This document shows, piece after piece, positions 1-8,540 of a DNA stretch of 38,017 nt. Position numbers and translations under genes: made by a program. The DNA is from Rhodobiaceae bacterium UBA7804. GTDB taxonomy: Bacteria; Pseudomonadota; Alphaproteobacteria; Parvibaculales; Parvibaculaceae. The notes below the pieces were generated by a model. That model did not search any database. It worked only from the letters and a program-made list of their open reading frames with translations, and had not been told where the DNA came from. The stretch is taken from positions 19,018 to 57,034 of the forward strand of contig DLCG01000018.1 in assembly GCA_002480495.1 (NCBI GenBank), given 5' to 3'. Positions within the stretch are counted from its first letter, which is position 1. Each line of letters opens with the position of its first letter.

Positions 1-1537
1 GCTGGCGCTGGCCGCCGGAAAGCTTGAAGCCCGCCTCGCCCACAAGCGTGTCATAGCCCCTGGGGAGGGCCTCGATGAACTCGTGCGCGGCGGCATTCTT
101 CGCGGCTTCCTCGATCTCGGCGTCGCTAGCGCCGGGCGAGCCATAGGCGATGTTGGCGCGGATCGTGTCGTCGAAGAGGAAGGGTTCCTGCGTGACGAGC
201 GAACTCGCCGCGCGCAGCGAACTGAGCGTTACCTCGCGCACATCCTGACCGTCGATCAGGACGCGGCCCTCTGTCGGATCGTAGAAGCGGGGCACGAGGT
301 TGAGGATCGTGCTCTTGCCCGCGCCCGAGGGGCCGACAAGCGCGACCGTATGCCCTTTCGGAATTTCGATATCGATGCCGTTGAGCGCCGGCGTTCCGTC
401 GCCGTAGTGGAAATGCACGTTCTCGAAGCGGATCGCGCCATCGGTGACCTTGAGCGGCTTCGCATCGTCCGGTGCGGAAATCGACGGCTCGATGTCGAGA
501 ATGGGGAAGATGCGCGCGGCCGCCGCGACGCCCTCATGCATGAGAGCCTGCGTGTTGGCGAGCTTCTTGAGCGGTTCGTAGGCGAGCAGCATGGCCGAGA
601 GGAAGCCGCCGAGATCGCCGATGGTAAGGAAGCCCGTTTGCACGCTGCGCCCGCCGAAATAGATCACGGCCGCGATGCCGATGCCCGAAAGGACGCCGGT
701 CACGGGGCTTGCCATGCTGCGGGCCTTGAGCGCCTTGATCGCATGATGACGGACGAGGTCGATGGCGCGGGTGGTGCGGTCGATCTCCGTCTTTTCCTGG
801 TCATATGCCTTGACGACGCGGATGCCCTTGAGCGCTTCCGAAATGACGGCGGTGAGATCGCCGGAGCCTTCCATGTTGCGTTTTGCGGCCTTGCGTGTGC
901 GCTTGCCGAGCTGGCGCACGACGATACCGACCACGGGAATGACCGCGGCGCCCATCAGCGCGAGCTGCCAGTTGAGCCAGAACATGGCGCCGACCAGCGC
1001 GATGACGGTGAGCAGATTCTGGCCGAGATCGATCACCGATGTCGTGATGGTGTCGCGGACGCGGTTCGCATCGTAGAGGAAGCCGGAGAGAAAACGGCCC
1101 GAATGCGTATTCGATACCCAGGCGAGGTCCGCATGCATGATGCGCGAGAACATGCGCTTCTGAACGGCGGCGACGATGCGCTGGCCGATGGTCGCCATGT
1201 TGACGCGCGAGATATAGGTCGCGATCGCCTGAACCGTCGTCGCGGCGATGGCACCGGCGGAAACGAGGAGCAGCATCCATGCATCCGTGCCGACGATATT
1301 GTCGAGCGCGAACTTGATCAGCACCGGAACGACGCCTGTCGCGCCCGCGACCACGATGCTCGCGGCGAGCGCCACGGCCGCCATGCGCCAGTGCGGCTTG
1401 AGATATTCCCGCGCCATGCGGGAGATGACATCGCCCATACCGATCTCGGCCGCGGGTGGCGGCGTCGCGGAATCGGGGAGAAGCGTCGCCCCCTCTTCCT
1501 TTCGGCCGGGCTGGGCGTCGGTGGTCTTGCTCGGCAT
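1..1537 (-). CDS. MsbA-like ABC exporter, fused permease and ATPase (3' end outside window)
   Basis: Homodimeric-type ABC exporter of the inner membrane, resembling the MsbA lipid A/lipid flippase group. About 512 codons are present. An N-terminal six-helix transmembrane domain is followed by an ATPase domain with Walker A GPSGAGKST, a Q-loop (TQEPFLFDDT) and the signature LSGGQRQ, which falls exactly at the window edge. Walker B and the switch His are therefore missing only because the window ends. The start is the ATG at 1535-1537; no strong Shine-Dalgarno precedes it. Transport direction follows from the fused TM-ATPase order. The substrate is inferred from family resemblance only, and a multidrug or other lipid exporter is possible. 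Confidence 0.9.
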   Translation of the reverse strand, partial: MPSKTTDAQPGRKEEGATLLPDSATPPPAAEIGMGDVISRMAREYLKPHWRMAAVALAASIVVAGATGVVPVLIKFALDNIVGTDAWMLLLVSAGAIAATTVQAIATYISRVNMATIGQRIVAAVQKRMFSRIMHADLAWVSNTHSGRFLSGFLYDANRVRDTITTSVIDLGQNLLTVIALVGAMFWLNWQLALMGAAVIPVVGIVVRQLGKRTRKAAKRNMEGSGDLTAVISEALKGIRVVKAYDQEKTEIDRTTRAIDLVRHHAIKALKARSMASPVTGVLSGIGIAAVIYFGGRSVQTGFLTIGDLGGFLSAMLLAYEPLKKLANTQALMHEGVAAAARIFPILDIEPSISAPDDAKPLKVTDGAIRFENVHFHYGDGTPALNGIDIEIPKGHTVALVGPSGAGKSTILNLVPRFYDPTEGRVLIDGQDVREVTLSSLRAASSLVTQEPFLFDDTIRANIAYGSPGASDAEIEEAAKNAAAHEFIEALPRGYDTLVGEAGFKLSGGQRQ

Positions 1538-1706
1538 TCTGGCCTGTCTCTGCGGGGCGCGCCGGGCGCGCTCCCTTGTCACTGGGGTCCGCTCACGCGG
1601 GCCGGGTCGTTCGGGATGGGGCGGACAATATCACGGGCGACGCCCCGCCGCTATAAAGCCCGGAAAAGGTAAATGCTTCATTCGATTGACCTTTTTCGGG
1701 CAGCCC

Positions 1707-2228
1707 TCAGTTCAGAACGGCAAGGCCGATGGTGAGATAGGTGGCGAAGAGGACCCATGCCAGATAGGGGAGGAGGAGAAGGGCCGAAAGCCGGTTGTAG
1801 CGGGCGAAGGAGAAAATGGTCCCCGCGACCGCAATATCGAGGACGACGACCTCGACGGCAGCGAGCGTCGGGTTCTTCAGGCCGAAGAAAAGGATGCTCC
1901 AGGTGAGGTTCAGCGAGAGCTGGGCCCCGAAGATCGCCAGCGGCGGACCGGAGCGGTCGAAGCTGCCCGTCGTGCGCCAGACCAGCCAGGCCGAGATCGC
2001 CATCAGGAAGTAGAGGAAATTCCAGACGACCGGGAAGACCCATGGCGCCGGCGTGAGCGGCGGCTTGATCAGGGTCTGGTACCAGTCGCCGACGCTGGTC
2101 GCGGTGACGGCGCCGCCAGCCGCGGCGGCGAGGAAGACGACGGCCAGAAAGGCGAAGAGATAGAGCAGCGATGTCAGCGTATTCGGGCCGCCCGAGGGAT
2201 CGGCGGCGCCTTTGTCCTCAATGCTCAT
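1707..2228 (-). CDS. tspO: TspO/MBR family tryptophan-rich sensory protein
   Basis: Small five-helix membrane protein of 173 residues, the usual length for the TspO/peripheral benzodiazepine receptor family, which binds porphyrins and related ligands. It shows the family hallmarks: aromatic-rich PPLTPAPWVFPVVWNFLY after the first helix, QLSLNLTWSILFFGL in the middle, and a C-terminal PYLAWVLFATYL segment. The ATG at 2226-2228 lies inside the 3' end of the upstream DUF4170 gene (11-base overlap), so the two are probably translationally coupled. The ligand and regulatory role in this organism are unknown. In other alphaproteobacteria TspO affects porphyrin-dependent gene expression. Confidence 0.92.
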   Translation of the reverse strand: MSIEDKGAADPSGGPNTLTSLLYLFAFLAVVFLAAAAGGAVTATSVGDWYQTLIKPPLTPAPWVFPVVWNFLYFLMAISAWLVWRTTGSFDRSGPPLAIFGAQLSLNLTWSILFFGLKNPTLAAVEVVVLDIAVAGTIFSFARYNRLSALLLLPYLAWVLFATYLTIGLAVLN

Positions 2229-2463
2229 GCTTTCCTTCTTGTTCTTCTTGTTCCGGGTCCATGAGCCGATGCAGATGGACGATGAAGTAACGCATATGCG
2301 CGTTGTCGACGGTGCGCTGGGCGGCTGCCTTCCAGGCCTTGTGAGCTTCCGCATAATTGGGGAAGACGCCGACGATATCGAGCTTCGAGACGTCCTTGAA
2401 CTCATGGGCATCGAGATGCGTGAGTTCGCCGCCCAATACGAGATGGAGAAGCTGCTTGGACAT
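2218..2463 (-). CDS. DUF4170 family protein
   Basis: An 81-residue soluble protein starting MSKQLLHLVLGGEL. I chose the ATG at 2461-2463 because a GGAGGG Shine-Dalgarno sits six bases upstream; longer upstream starts lack this. The central part (DIVGVFPNYAEAHKAWKAAAQRT) and the following RYFIVHLHRLMDP match the DUF4170 pattern, a short domain common in alphaproteobacteria with no known function. The C-terminus is acidic, basic and His-rich (EQEEQEGKHEH). It overlaps the start of tspO by 11 bases, implying a two-gene operon. Confidence 0.82.
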   Translation of the reverse strand: MSKQLLHLVLGGELTHLDAHEFKDVSKLDIVGVFPNYAEAHKAWKAAAQRTVDNAHMRYFIVHLHRLMDPEQEEQEGKHEH

Positions 2464-2535
2464 GAAACCCTCCGGGACAGAACCGCTCCGAGCACGGGAT
2501 TGAAGTCTAGCACGGCTCACCCTCAGGGGCGACGC

Positions 2536-3351
2536 CTAGCCGCGCCGTGGCGGGAGCTGCAGCGCGCCGACCTTCGCGAAAAGAGCCTCGTAGAGCGCGG
2601 GACCCGCCGCGAGCAGACTGGGATGCCGGGTGGAAGCGCGATTGTAGAAATAGGGCGTGCCGTCATGCGCGGTCATGCGGCCGCCCGCCTCGTGAAGGAT
2701 GATGTCGGCGGCGGCGAGGTCCCAGTCGCTCTTGCCGTTGAGCGCAAGGGTCGCATCCGCCTGGCCGCTCGCGACGAGCGCGACGCGATAGGCGACGGAA
2801 TTGCGGTCCGATATCTCCATCTCGGGCCAGGGCTCCGGCCATGCCGGATGCTTGAACATGGGCGCGAAGGCGATCATGCGGCAGCCTTCGATGCTGCGGC
2901 AGTCGCTGACATGGATCGGGCGTCCGTTGAGCTTCGCGCCCTTGCCCTTCTCGGCCTCGAAGAACTCCTCCGTCGCCGGATTGAAGAGGACGCCGAGCAC
3001 GGGGCGGCCCGCTTCCACGAGCGCGACGGAGATGACGAAATGCGGGCGGCCCTTGGCGAAGGCCCGCGTGCCGTCTATCGGGTCCACGACCCAGACGAGT
3101 GGCCGGGAGAGACGCGAACTGTCGTCCTCCGTCTCCTCGGAGAGCCAGCCATAGCCGGGACGGGCGCCGCGGAGCCGCGCATGGAGAAGCTCGTTCACCT
3201 CGATATCGGCTTCGGTGACGGGCGTATTGTCATGGGTCTTGGACCATTGCCGGTGGTCCGTCCGGTAGAAGCGCATGGCGATGGCGCCCGCTTCGCGCAC
3301 CGCTTCCTTCATCAGCGCGAAATCGGCGGCCCGCCCCTCAGCTTCCGGCAA
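2536..3351 (-). CDS. cysQ: 3'(2'),5'-bisphosphate nucleotidase, CysQ-type
   Basis: Inositol monophosphatase superfamily enzyme, expected to hydrolyse 3'-phosphoadenosine 5'-phosphate to AMP in sulfate assimilation. It has the metal-binding signature WVVDPIDGTRAF (Asp90, Asp93), the upstream acidic pair SEE (Glu72-Glu73), and a C-terminal SDWDLAAADIILHEAGG second signature. The frame opens at a TTG (3349-3351) that overlaps the tldE stop by 14 bases, giving 271 residues. An ATG 13 codons later (3312) is an equally reasonable start. Translation is probably coupled to tldE. A general inositol phosphatase remains possible, but the length and motifs fit CysQ best. Confidence 0.88.
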   Translation of the reverse strand: MPEAEGRAADFALMKEAVREAGAIAMRFYRTDHRQWSKTHDNTPVTEADIEVNELLHARLRGARPGYGWLSEETEDDSSRLSRPLVWVVDPIDGTRAFAKGRPHFVISVALVEAGRPVLGVLFNPATEEFFEAEKGKGAKLNGRPIHVSDCRSIEGCRMIAFAPMFKHPAWPEPWPEMEISDRNSVAYRVALVASGQADATLALNGKSDWDLAAADIILHEAGGRMTAHDGTPYFYNRASTRHPSLLAAGPALYEALFAKVGALQLPPRRG

Positions 3352-4702
3352 CGGTCATGCCCTCGACGCGAATGGTGGGCGCGTTGGTGCCATAGCGGAA
3401 TTCGAGATCGTCCGCAGGCGTCATGTTGAGAAACATGTCCTTGAGATTGCCGGCGACCGTGATCTCGCTCACCGGATAGGCGATCTCGCCATTCTCGATC
3501 CAGAAACCCGATGCGCCGCGGCTATAGTCGCCGGTGACGCCGTTGATGCCCATGCCTATCATTTCGGTGACATAGAGACCTTGGCGGATGTCGGCGATGA
3601 GCTCCTTCACCGAAAGACAGCCAGCCTCCATGTAGAGATTGGTGGTGGAGGGGGAGGGCGGCCCGCCCGTGCCGCGCGATGCGTGGCCCGTCGTTTCAAG
3701 ACCGAGCTGCCGCGCCGTGGCCGTGTCGAGCAGCCAGGTGGTGAGCACGCCATCCTCGATGAGATGAAATCGGCGATTCATCACGCCCTCGCCGTCGAAG
3801 GGCTTGGACCGCAGGCCGCGTTTCATATGCGGGTCGTCGACGATCGAGATGCCCTTTGCGAAGACGGGCTTGCCCATCTCCTTTTTCAGGAAGCTCGTGC
3901 CGCGCGCGATGGCCGAACCGGAAATGGCGCTGGCGAAGTGACCGACGAGCCCGCCCGAAACGCGCGGATCGTAGACGATGGGCACGGATTGCGACTTGAC
4001 CTTGCGCGGGCCGAGGCGCCGCACGGCCTTCTCTCCGGCGCGGCGGCCGATCTCCGCGGCGCTTTCGAGATCCGCCGCGTGGCGCCGGGAGGAAAACTCA
4101 TAGTCGCGCTCCATCGCCGTTCCCTCGCCCGCGAGAACCGAGCAGGAAAAGGAAGAGGAGGTGCCCGCATAGGAACCCGCAAAGCCGCCGCTCGTGACGA
4201 GGGCGACGCCGGAGCGCCCGAAGCTCGCGCCCGCGCCGCTCGAATTCGTGACGCCGGGTACGGCAAGCGCGGCTTCTTCCGCCTGCGCCGCGACCGCGGC
4301 CAGCGCCTCCGCGGAAGGGGCGGGTGACTTGTCCTCTATGTCGAGATCGGGCCAGTCGCGCGCGAGCAGCGCCGGATCGGCAAGACCGCAGAATGGATCC
4401 TCCGGCGCGACGCGCGCCATGGCGACGGCGCGCTCGATCATGGGGGCGAGCGCCGCTTCGGAAAGATCGGTGGAGGAGACGGTTGCCTGTCTCTGGCCGA
4501 TGAAGACGCGAAGCCCGATATCGCGGCCTTCCGACCTCTCGACATCCTCAAGCTTGCCGAGGCGCCAGGAAACGCCGAGCGACGTGCCTTCGACGACGAG
4601 CGCCTCGGCCGCATCCGCTCCGGCCTTCCGCGCGCGCTCGACCAGATTGGCCGCGATGTCGAGCGCGGTTTCTGTGGAGGCGGCGGTGGCGGGGATGCTC
4701 AT
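3338..4702 (-). CDS. tldE: TldE/PmbA subunit of the TldD-TldE metalloprotease
   Basis: 454-residue homologue of E. coli TldE (PmbA), the non-zinc-binding partner of TldD in the heterodimeric protease that matures microcin B17 and degrades unfolded peptides such as CcdA. The N-terminal half has the family's alpha/beta fold. The C-terminal half shows GISIVDDPHMKRGLRSKPFDGEG, and near the end NGVTGDYSRGASGFWIENGEI, both typical of TldE. As expected, no HExxxH motif is present. Start ATG at 4700-4702. The partner tldD lies at 33831-35264, about 29 kb away on the same strand. The downstream cysQ overlaps it by 14 bases. Confidence 0.93.
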   Translation of the reverse strand: MSIPATAASTETALDIAANLVERARKAGADAAEALVVEGTSLGVSWRLGKLEDVERSEGRDIGLRVFIGQRQATVSSTDLSEAALAPMIERAVAMARVAPEDPFCGLADPALLARDWPDLDIEDKSPAPSAEALAAVAAQAEEAALAVPGVTNSSGAGASFGRSGVALVTSGGFAGSYAGTSSSFSCSVLAGEGTAMERDYEFSSRRHAADLESAAEIGRRAGEKAVRRLGPRKVKSQSVPIVYDPRVSGGLVGHFASAISGSAIARGTSFLKKEMGKPVFAKGISIVDDPHMKRGLRSKPFDGEGVMNRRFHLIEDGVLTTWLLDTATARQLGLETTGHASRGTGGPPSPSTTNLYMEAGCLSVKELIADIRQGLYVTEMIGMGINGVTGDYSRGASGFWIENGEIAYPVSEITVAGNLKDMFLNMTPADDLEFRYGTNAPTIRVEGMTVAGS

Positions 4703-4729
4703 GGGGCGGGTCCGGTGGTGAAAGCGTGA

Positions 4730-5134
4730 TCAGACAAGCGCATACCACAGGCAGCCGATACCGGCGACCAGCAGTGCGATCCAGGTGAGGAGTGTGCCGA
4801 CGAGGCGTGGCGGTGTCGACTCGCCGGTGCGCGAAACGCCGATCGCATGGAGGATGCGGCCGATGGTGAGCGCGAGGCCCACAATGTGGAGAACATAGAT
4901 CGACGCGGCGAGAAGGTGCAGCACGACGAGGCCGATCAGCGCGATCGGCGTGTACTCCACATTCACGATATGGGCGCGGCTCGCATTATAGAGCTTCTCG
5001 TCCTCGCCCGTGCCCGTCATCACGTTGGAACGCACGCGGTTCGCCGATACGCGATAGGCGAGGAAAAGATTGATGAGGATGTTGAGGCCGGCATAGACAC
5101 CGACGATGGCGAGCGACGCGGAATAAAAGCCCAT
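4730..5134 (-). CDS. MAPEG family membrane protein
   Basis: 134-residue, four-helix membrane protein of the MAPEG family (membrane-associated proteins in eicosanoid and glutathione metabolism). The conserved loop RAHIVNVEYTPIALIGL after the first helix corresponds to the family's glutathione-site Arg-Asn-Glu-Pro pattern. I chose the ATG at 5132-5134 because GGGAGGAA lies just upstream. A longer frame exists, but its extension is not membrane-like. Glutathione transferase or peroxidase activity is the family expectation; the bacterial substrate is unknown. It is divergent from the macrodomain gene, with 111 bases between starts. Confidence 0.88.
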   Translation of the reverse strand: MGFYSASLAIVGVYAGLNILINLFLAYRVSANRVRSNVMTGTGEDEKLYNASRAHIVNVEYTPIALIGLVVLHLLAASIYVLHIVGLALTIGRILHAIGVSRTGESTPPRLVGTLLTWIALLVAGIGCLWYALV

Positions 5135-5245
5135 GGGTTCCTCCCTTGCCATGCCGCGCAGACCGGCCTTGTCAGGCCATGCTTGTCTCGCATCCCGGGG
5201 CATGATTCGATTTGCGACGGGGAACGCTAGCACGGGATTTCAGAC

Positions 5246-5761
5246 ATGGCATCCGAACCGGTGATCTCGGTCGAAATCGGCGACATCACCAAGATGAATG
5301 TTACAGCCATCGTGAACGCCGCCAATGAACGCCTGGCGCCGGGCGGTGGCGTCTGCGGAGCGATCTTTCGCGCGGCGGGCGCGGGCCTGATCGACGAGTG
5401 TCAAGCCTGGGGCGGCTGTCCGGCGGGCGAGGCGCGCATCACCGGCGGCTACAACCTGCCTGCCGAATGGATCGTCCATGCGGTGGGTCCGGTCTGGCAT
5501 GGCGGCGGGGAGGGAGAGGCGGCGCTCCTTGCTGGCTGTTATCGCAATGCGCTCGCCCTGGCATCCGATTACGGGATGGAGTCGATTGCCTTCCCGGCGA
5601 TCTCGACCGGCATATTCGGCTATCCGCCGGAGGAGGCGGCGAAAGTCGCCGTCGCCGCCTGCCGGGAACATGCGCAAACGCATGAACTTCCGCGGCGCAT
5701 TCTTCTCGTCGCTTTCAGCGAGGAACAGGCTGAGCCTCTGAAGGCGGCACTCGGCGCCTGA
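5246..5761 (+). CDS. Macrodomain protein, YmdB/MacroD-like ADP-ribosyl hydrolase family
   Basis: 171-residue stand-alone macrodomain. ADP-ribose-binding signatures are present: VEIGDITKMNVTAIVNAAN (Asn24, Asn27), the glycine loop PGGGVCGAIFRAAG, and the phosphate loop STGIFGYPPEEAA. The family removes acetyl from O-acetyl-ADP-ribose or ADP-ribose from proteins. The aspartate usually found in GGGVDGAIH of E. coli YmdB is Cys37 here and the His is Phe, so catalysis may differ. Start ATG 5246. Its stop is separated by one base from the convergent arfB stop (TGA-C-TCA). Confidence 0.9.
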   Translation: MASEPVISVEIGDITKMNVTAIVNAANERLAPGGGVCGAIFRAAGAGLIDECQAWGGCPAGEARITGGYNLPAEWIVHAVGPVWHGGGEGEAALLAGCYRNALALASDYGMESIAFPAISTGIFGYPPEEAAKVAVAACREHAQTHELPRRILLVAFSEEQAEPLKAALGA

Positions 5762-5762
5762 C

Positions 5763-6185
5763 TCAGTCCTCGAAGGGACGCCGCGACCGGAGCTTCTTCA
5801 CGGCGCCGCGCTTCACTTTTTCCTCGACACGCTTTTTCTTCGCGGCGCGGCTCGGCTTCGTCGGCACACGGAATTTCGGCTGATGCGCGGCCTCCGCGAT
5901 CATCTCGACGAGGCGCTCTATGGCATCCTCGCGGTTCGCCTCCTGCGTGCGGAAGCGGTTTGCAGTGATGACGATGACGCCGTCCTTCGTGAGCTTCGAG
6001 CCAGCGATGCGCTCGAGCCTTTCGCGGATGCGGGCATTGAGCGAAGGCGAGTGCCGCGCATCGAAGCGAAGCTGCGCCGCGGTCGAGACCTTGTTGACAT
6101 TCTGTCCGCCCGGTCCGCCGGCACGAATGAAGCTGATGGAGATTTCATCATCTTCAATCGCAAGCTTGTCCGTGACGGGGATCAT
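5763..6185 (-). CDS. arfB: Alternative ribosome rescue factor ArfB (class I release factor-like hydrolase)
   Basis: 140-residue peptidyl-tRNA hydrolase that rescues stalled ribosomes. The catalytic GGQ is in AGGPGGQNVNK (Gly26-Gly27-Gln28). The C-terminus is a long basic tail (AAKKKRVEEKVKRGAVKKLRSRR), which in the family inserts into the empty mRNA channel. The length matches E. coli ArfB/YaeJ, and no anticodon-recognition domain is present, which excludes PrfA/PrfB. Start ATG 6183-6185, four bases downstream of the ubiD stop, so it is probably cotranscribed with ubiD. It converges on the macrodomain gene with a one-base gap. Confidence 0.95.
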   Translation of the reverse strand: MIPVTDKLAIEDDEISISFIRAGGPGGQNVNKVSTAAQLRFDARHSPSLNARIRERLERIAGSKLTKDGVIVITANRFRTQEANREDAIERLVEMIAEAAHQPKFRVPTKPSRAAKKKRVEEKVKRGAVKKLRSRRPFED

Positions 6186-6189
6186 GGAA

Positions 6190-7731
6190 TCACTTCCAGA
6201 TCGGCTTGCCCGTGCCGGGAAGGCCGAGCTTCGACCATTTCTTCGTGACGGCTTCGATCACCTCTTCGTCCATGCGGATCTGGCGGCCCCATTCGCGCTT
6301 CGTCTCGGGCGGCCATTTGTTGGTGGCGTCGAGGCCGATCTTGCCGCCGAGGCCGCTTTCCGGCGAGGCGAAGTCGAGATAGTCGATGGGCGTGTTCTCG
6401 ATCATCGTCACGTCGCGCACGGGGTCCATGCGCGTCGAGATCGCCCACATGACATCCTTCCAGTCGCGCGCATCGATGTCGTCATCCACGACGATGATCC
6501 ACTTCGTGTACATGAACTGGCGGAGATACGACCACGCGCCCATCATCACGCGCTTGGCATGGCCCGGATAGGCCTTCTTCATCGAGATGACGGCGATCCG
6601 GTAGGAGCATCCCTCGGGCGGCAGCCAGAAATCGGTGATCTCCGGAAACTGCTGCTGGAGCAGCGGAATGAAGACTTCGTTCAAGGCCTCGCCGAGCACG
6701 GAAGGCTCGTCCGGCGGGCGGCCGGTGAAGGTCGAGAGATAGATGGGGTCCTTCCGCATGGTGATCGCGGAGACGGTGAAGACCGGGAATTTCTCGACCG
6801 AGTTGTAATAGCCCGTGTGATCGCCGTAAGGGCCCTCGTCTTCATATTCATCGAGCGAGACGTGACCTTCGATGACGATCTCGGCGGTGGCGGGCACTTT
6901 CAGCGGCACCGTCTTGCAATCGACGAGTTCGACCTTCTGCCCGCGCAGGAGCCCGGCGAACTGATATTCCGACAGCGTGTCCGGCACGGGCGTGACGGCG
7001 GCGAGGATCGTGCCAGGGTCCGCGCCGATGACGCAGGCGGCGGGAAGCGGCTCGCGCTTCTCGTTCTTCCAGCGCGCGTGATGCTGCGCGCCGCCGCGAT
7101 GCGCAAGCCAGCGCATGATGGTCTTGTTCTTGCCCAGAACCTGCATCCGGTAGATGCCGAGATTGAAGTCGTCTTCCTTGACGCCCTTCGGCCCCTTGGT
7201 GACGACGAGCGGCCATGTGATGAGCGGCGCGGGTTCGCCGGGCCAGCAGGTCTGGATCGGGAGCTGGGTCAGGTCGATGTCGCTGCCCTTCAGCACGATC
7301 TCCTGGCAGGGAGCGGAGGAGACGGTCTTCGGCTTCATCGCCATGACGGTCTTGAGCAGCGGCAGCATGGAGACGGCCTCGCGGAAGCCGCCCGGCGGCT
7401 CCGGCTGGCGCAGGAAGGCGAGGGCCTCGCCCACCTCGCGCAGGTCCTTCGGATGGCGACGCTCGACCTCGCCGCCGCCCTTGAAGGAGACGGTGACGCC
7501 GCGCGCGACGCGCTCCACCGTGCCGAAGAGATTGACGAGGACCGGCATGGAGGAGGGCTGGCCGTTCGCCATCTCCGCCTTTTCGAAGATCACGGCAGGC
7601 CCCTGCTCGGCCAGCAGGCGCGTCTGAATCTCCGTCATCTCCAGAACGGTCGAAACGGGCTCCTTCACCCGGGCGAGGTCGCCGGTCGCATCGAGCTTGT
7701 CGAGGAATTCGCGGAGGGAGGCATAGGACAT
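6190..7731 (-). CDS. ubiD: UbiD-family prenyl-FMN-dependent decarboxylase
   Basis: 513-residue member of the UbiD family, which uses prenylated FMN (made by UbiX) for reversible decarboxylation. UbiD proper converts 3-octaprenyl-4-hydroxybenzoate to octaprenylphenol in ubiquinone synthesis. Recognisable blocks are NLFGTVERVARG near the N-terminus, the QTCWPGEPAPLITWPLV region, EGPYGDHTGYYN carrying conserved acidic active-site residues, and VDDDIDARDWKDVMWAI near the C-terminus. Length is close to E. coli UbiD (about 497). I chose the ATG at 7729-7731 (MSYASLREFL) over a 26-codon extension of low complexity. A UbiA prenyltransferase occurs at 26975-27898. Some UbiD homologues act on other aromatic acids, so the substrate is inferred. 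Confidence 0.92.
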   Translation of the reverse strand: MSYASLREFLDKLDATGDLARVKEPVSTVLEMTEIQTRLLAEQGPAVIFEKAEMANGQPSSMPVLVNLFGTVERVARGVTVSFKGGGEVERRHPKDLREVGEALAFLRQPEPPGGFREAVSMLPLLKTVMAMKPKTVSSAPCQEIVLKGSDIDLTQLPIQTCWPGEPAPLITWPLVVTKGPKGVKEDDFNLGIYRMQVLGKNKTIMRWLAHRGGAQHHARWKNEKREPLPAACVIGADPGTILAAVTPVPDTLSEYQFAGLLRGQKVELVDCKTVPLKVPATAEIVIEGHVSLDEYEDEGPYGDHTGYYNSVEKFPVFTVSAITMRKDPIYLSTFTGRPPDEPSVLGEALNEVFIPLLQQQFPEITDFWLPPEGCSYRIAVISMKKAYPGHAKRVMMGAWSYLRQFMYTKWIIVVDDDIDARDWKDVMWAISTRMDPVRDVTMIENTPIDYLDFASPESGLGGKIGLDATNKWPPETKREWGRQIRMDEEVIEAVTKKWSKLGLPGTGKPIWK

Positions 7732-7944
7732 GGGCGGGGGCTGGCTTTCTCTTCGGGAATGGCCGGTTCGGTCGGGCGAGAGAATGCCGCAAAGGCGGCC
7801 GATTGCCAAAGCGGGAGGCGGGAGGCGCGGCCTAATTTATGTGCCGATTTGGAGCCCGGTCTTAACGGGCCGCCAACCAATCCGGGCCTAAGGTTCCCTT
7901 CATCAGGTTTTCAGGGAGCCAAGGCTTTGACGTCCGGAGAGAGT
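7732..7944. other. Divergent intergenic region between ubiD and the DUF6101 gene
   Basis: About 210 bases between two divergent starts. It holds a short stem GCCCG-N7-CGGGC (7854-7870). An AT-rich patch, CTAATTTATG (7831-7840), could be part of a promoter, but no convincing -35/-10 pair or operator was found. Confidence 0.4.
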
Positions 7945-8532
7945 GTGAAGCAGCAAAGGCGGCAGAAAAGGATATGGCGTGGCGGAGAGCTGGACGCCGA
8001 TCCGTTCAATCTGCCGTCGCATGTTGCCGTGAAGGCAACCGGCCTTGTCGAGCGGGCTTTCGGCTTCATCCGCTTTGCGACCGTCTATGCGGACGCGATC
8101 ACGGCTTATGACAGCTCGCCCATTCTCGGCCGTTTCGAGTGGTCGGAGCCGATGTCGGCCTATGACGGGGTGGCGCTGCGTGTGCTTCCCTGCGACCGGC
8201 AGGCGGCAAAATTCGTCGCTATCGTTGAATTGTGCCACGCTGGCAATTCGGCCCGGAACCTCGTGGTCTATGCCGGGGAAGACGGGGTGGACGCCTCGTC
8301 GCGCTGGCGCGCCTGGGGCAAGGCGCTGAAATTGCCGCTGCTGATCGAGGACCGGGAGGGAATGCTCCACCCGGCGGAGCGCCGCCTCGGCGCCATCCAG
8401 ATTTCAGATCCGCAGCCCCATGCGGGCGCGAACCCGCTCTCGGCCCGCCGTCCGCTCACTTTCGGCCAGTCCGGCCAGCCGCGCCTCTGGGCAGGCCGCC
8501 TCGTGGTTGGCGGCCGCCCGCTCGCCTACTGA
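7945..8532 (+). CDS. DUF6101 family protein
   Basis: About 195 residues. The body (YDGVALRVLP, FVAIVELCHAGNSARNLVVYAG, WRAWGKALKLPLLIEDREG, RLGAIQISDPQPHAGANPLSARRP) matches my recollection of DUF6101 proteins of Hyphomicrobiales. These are of unknown function and may bind the cell envelope or another protein through a PilZ-like beta fold (inference). The start is uncertain: GTG 7945 has GGAGAG immediately upstream, and TTG 7927 adds six residues. No signal peptide or membrane helix is visible. It is divergent from ubiD and converges on the Rieske gene with an eight-base gap. Confidence 0.72.
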   Translation: MKQQRRQKRIWRGGELDADPFNLPSHVAVKATGLVERAFGFIRFATVYADAITAYDSSPILGRFEWSEPMSAYDGVALRVLPCDRQAAKFVAIVELCHAGNSARNLVVYAGEDGVDASSRWRAWGKALKLPLLIEDREGMLHPAERRLGAIQISDPQPHAGANPLSARRPLTFGQSGQPRLWAGRLVVGGRPLAY

Positions 8533-8540
8533 TCACCCGG

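Noticed and set aside
83..1672. Long plus-strand open frame opposite the ABC exporter
   Set aside because: The minus strand encodes a clear ABC protein with all expected motifs; the plus frame is low-complexity Arg/Ala/Asp-rich and matches nothing.
5920..7926. Very long plus-strand open frame running into the DUF6101 gene
   Set aside because: Antisense to arfB and ubiD, composed of Arg/Asp/His-rich shadow sequence. Only the part from about 7927-7945 onward resembles a real protein.
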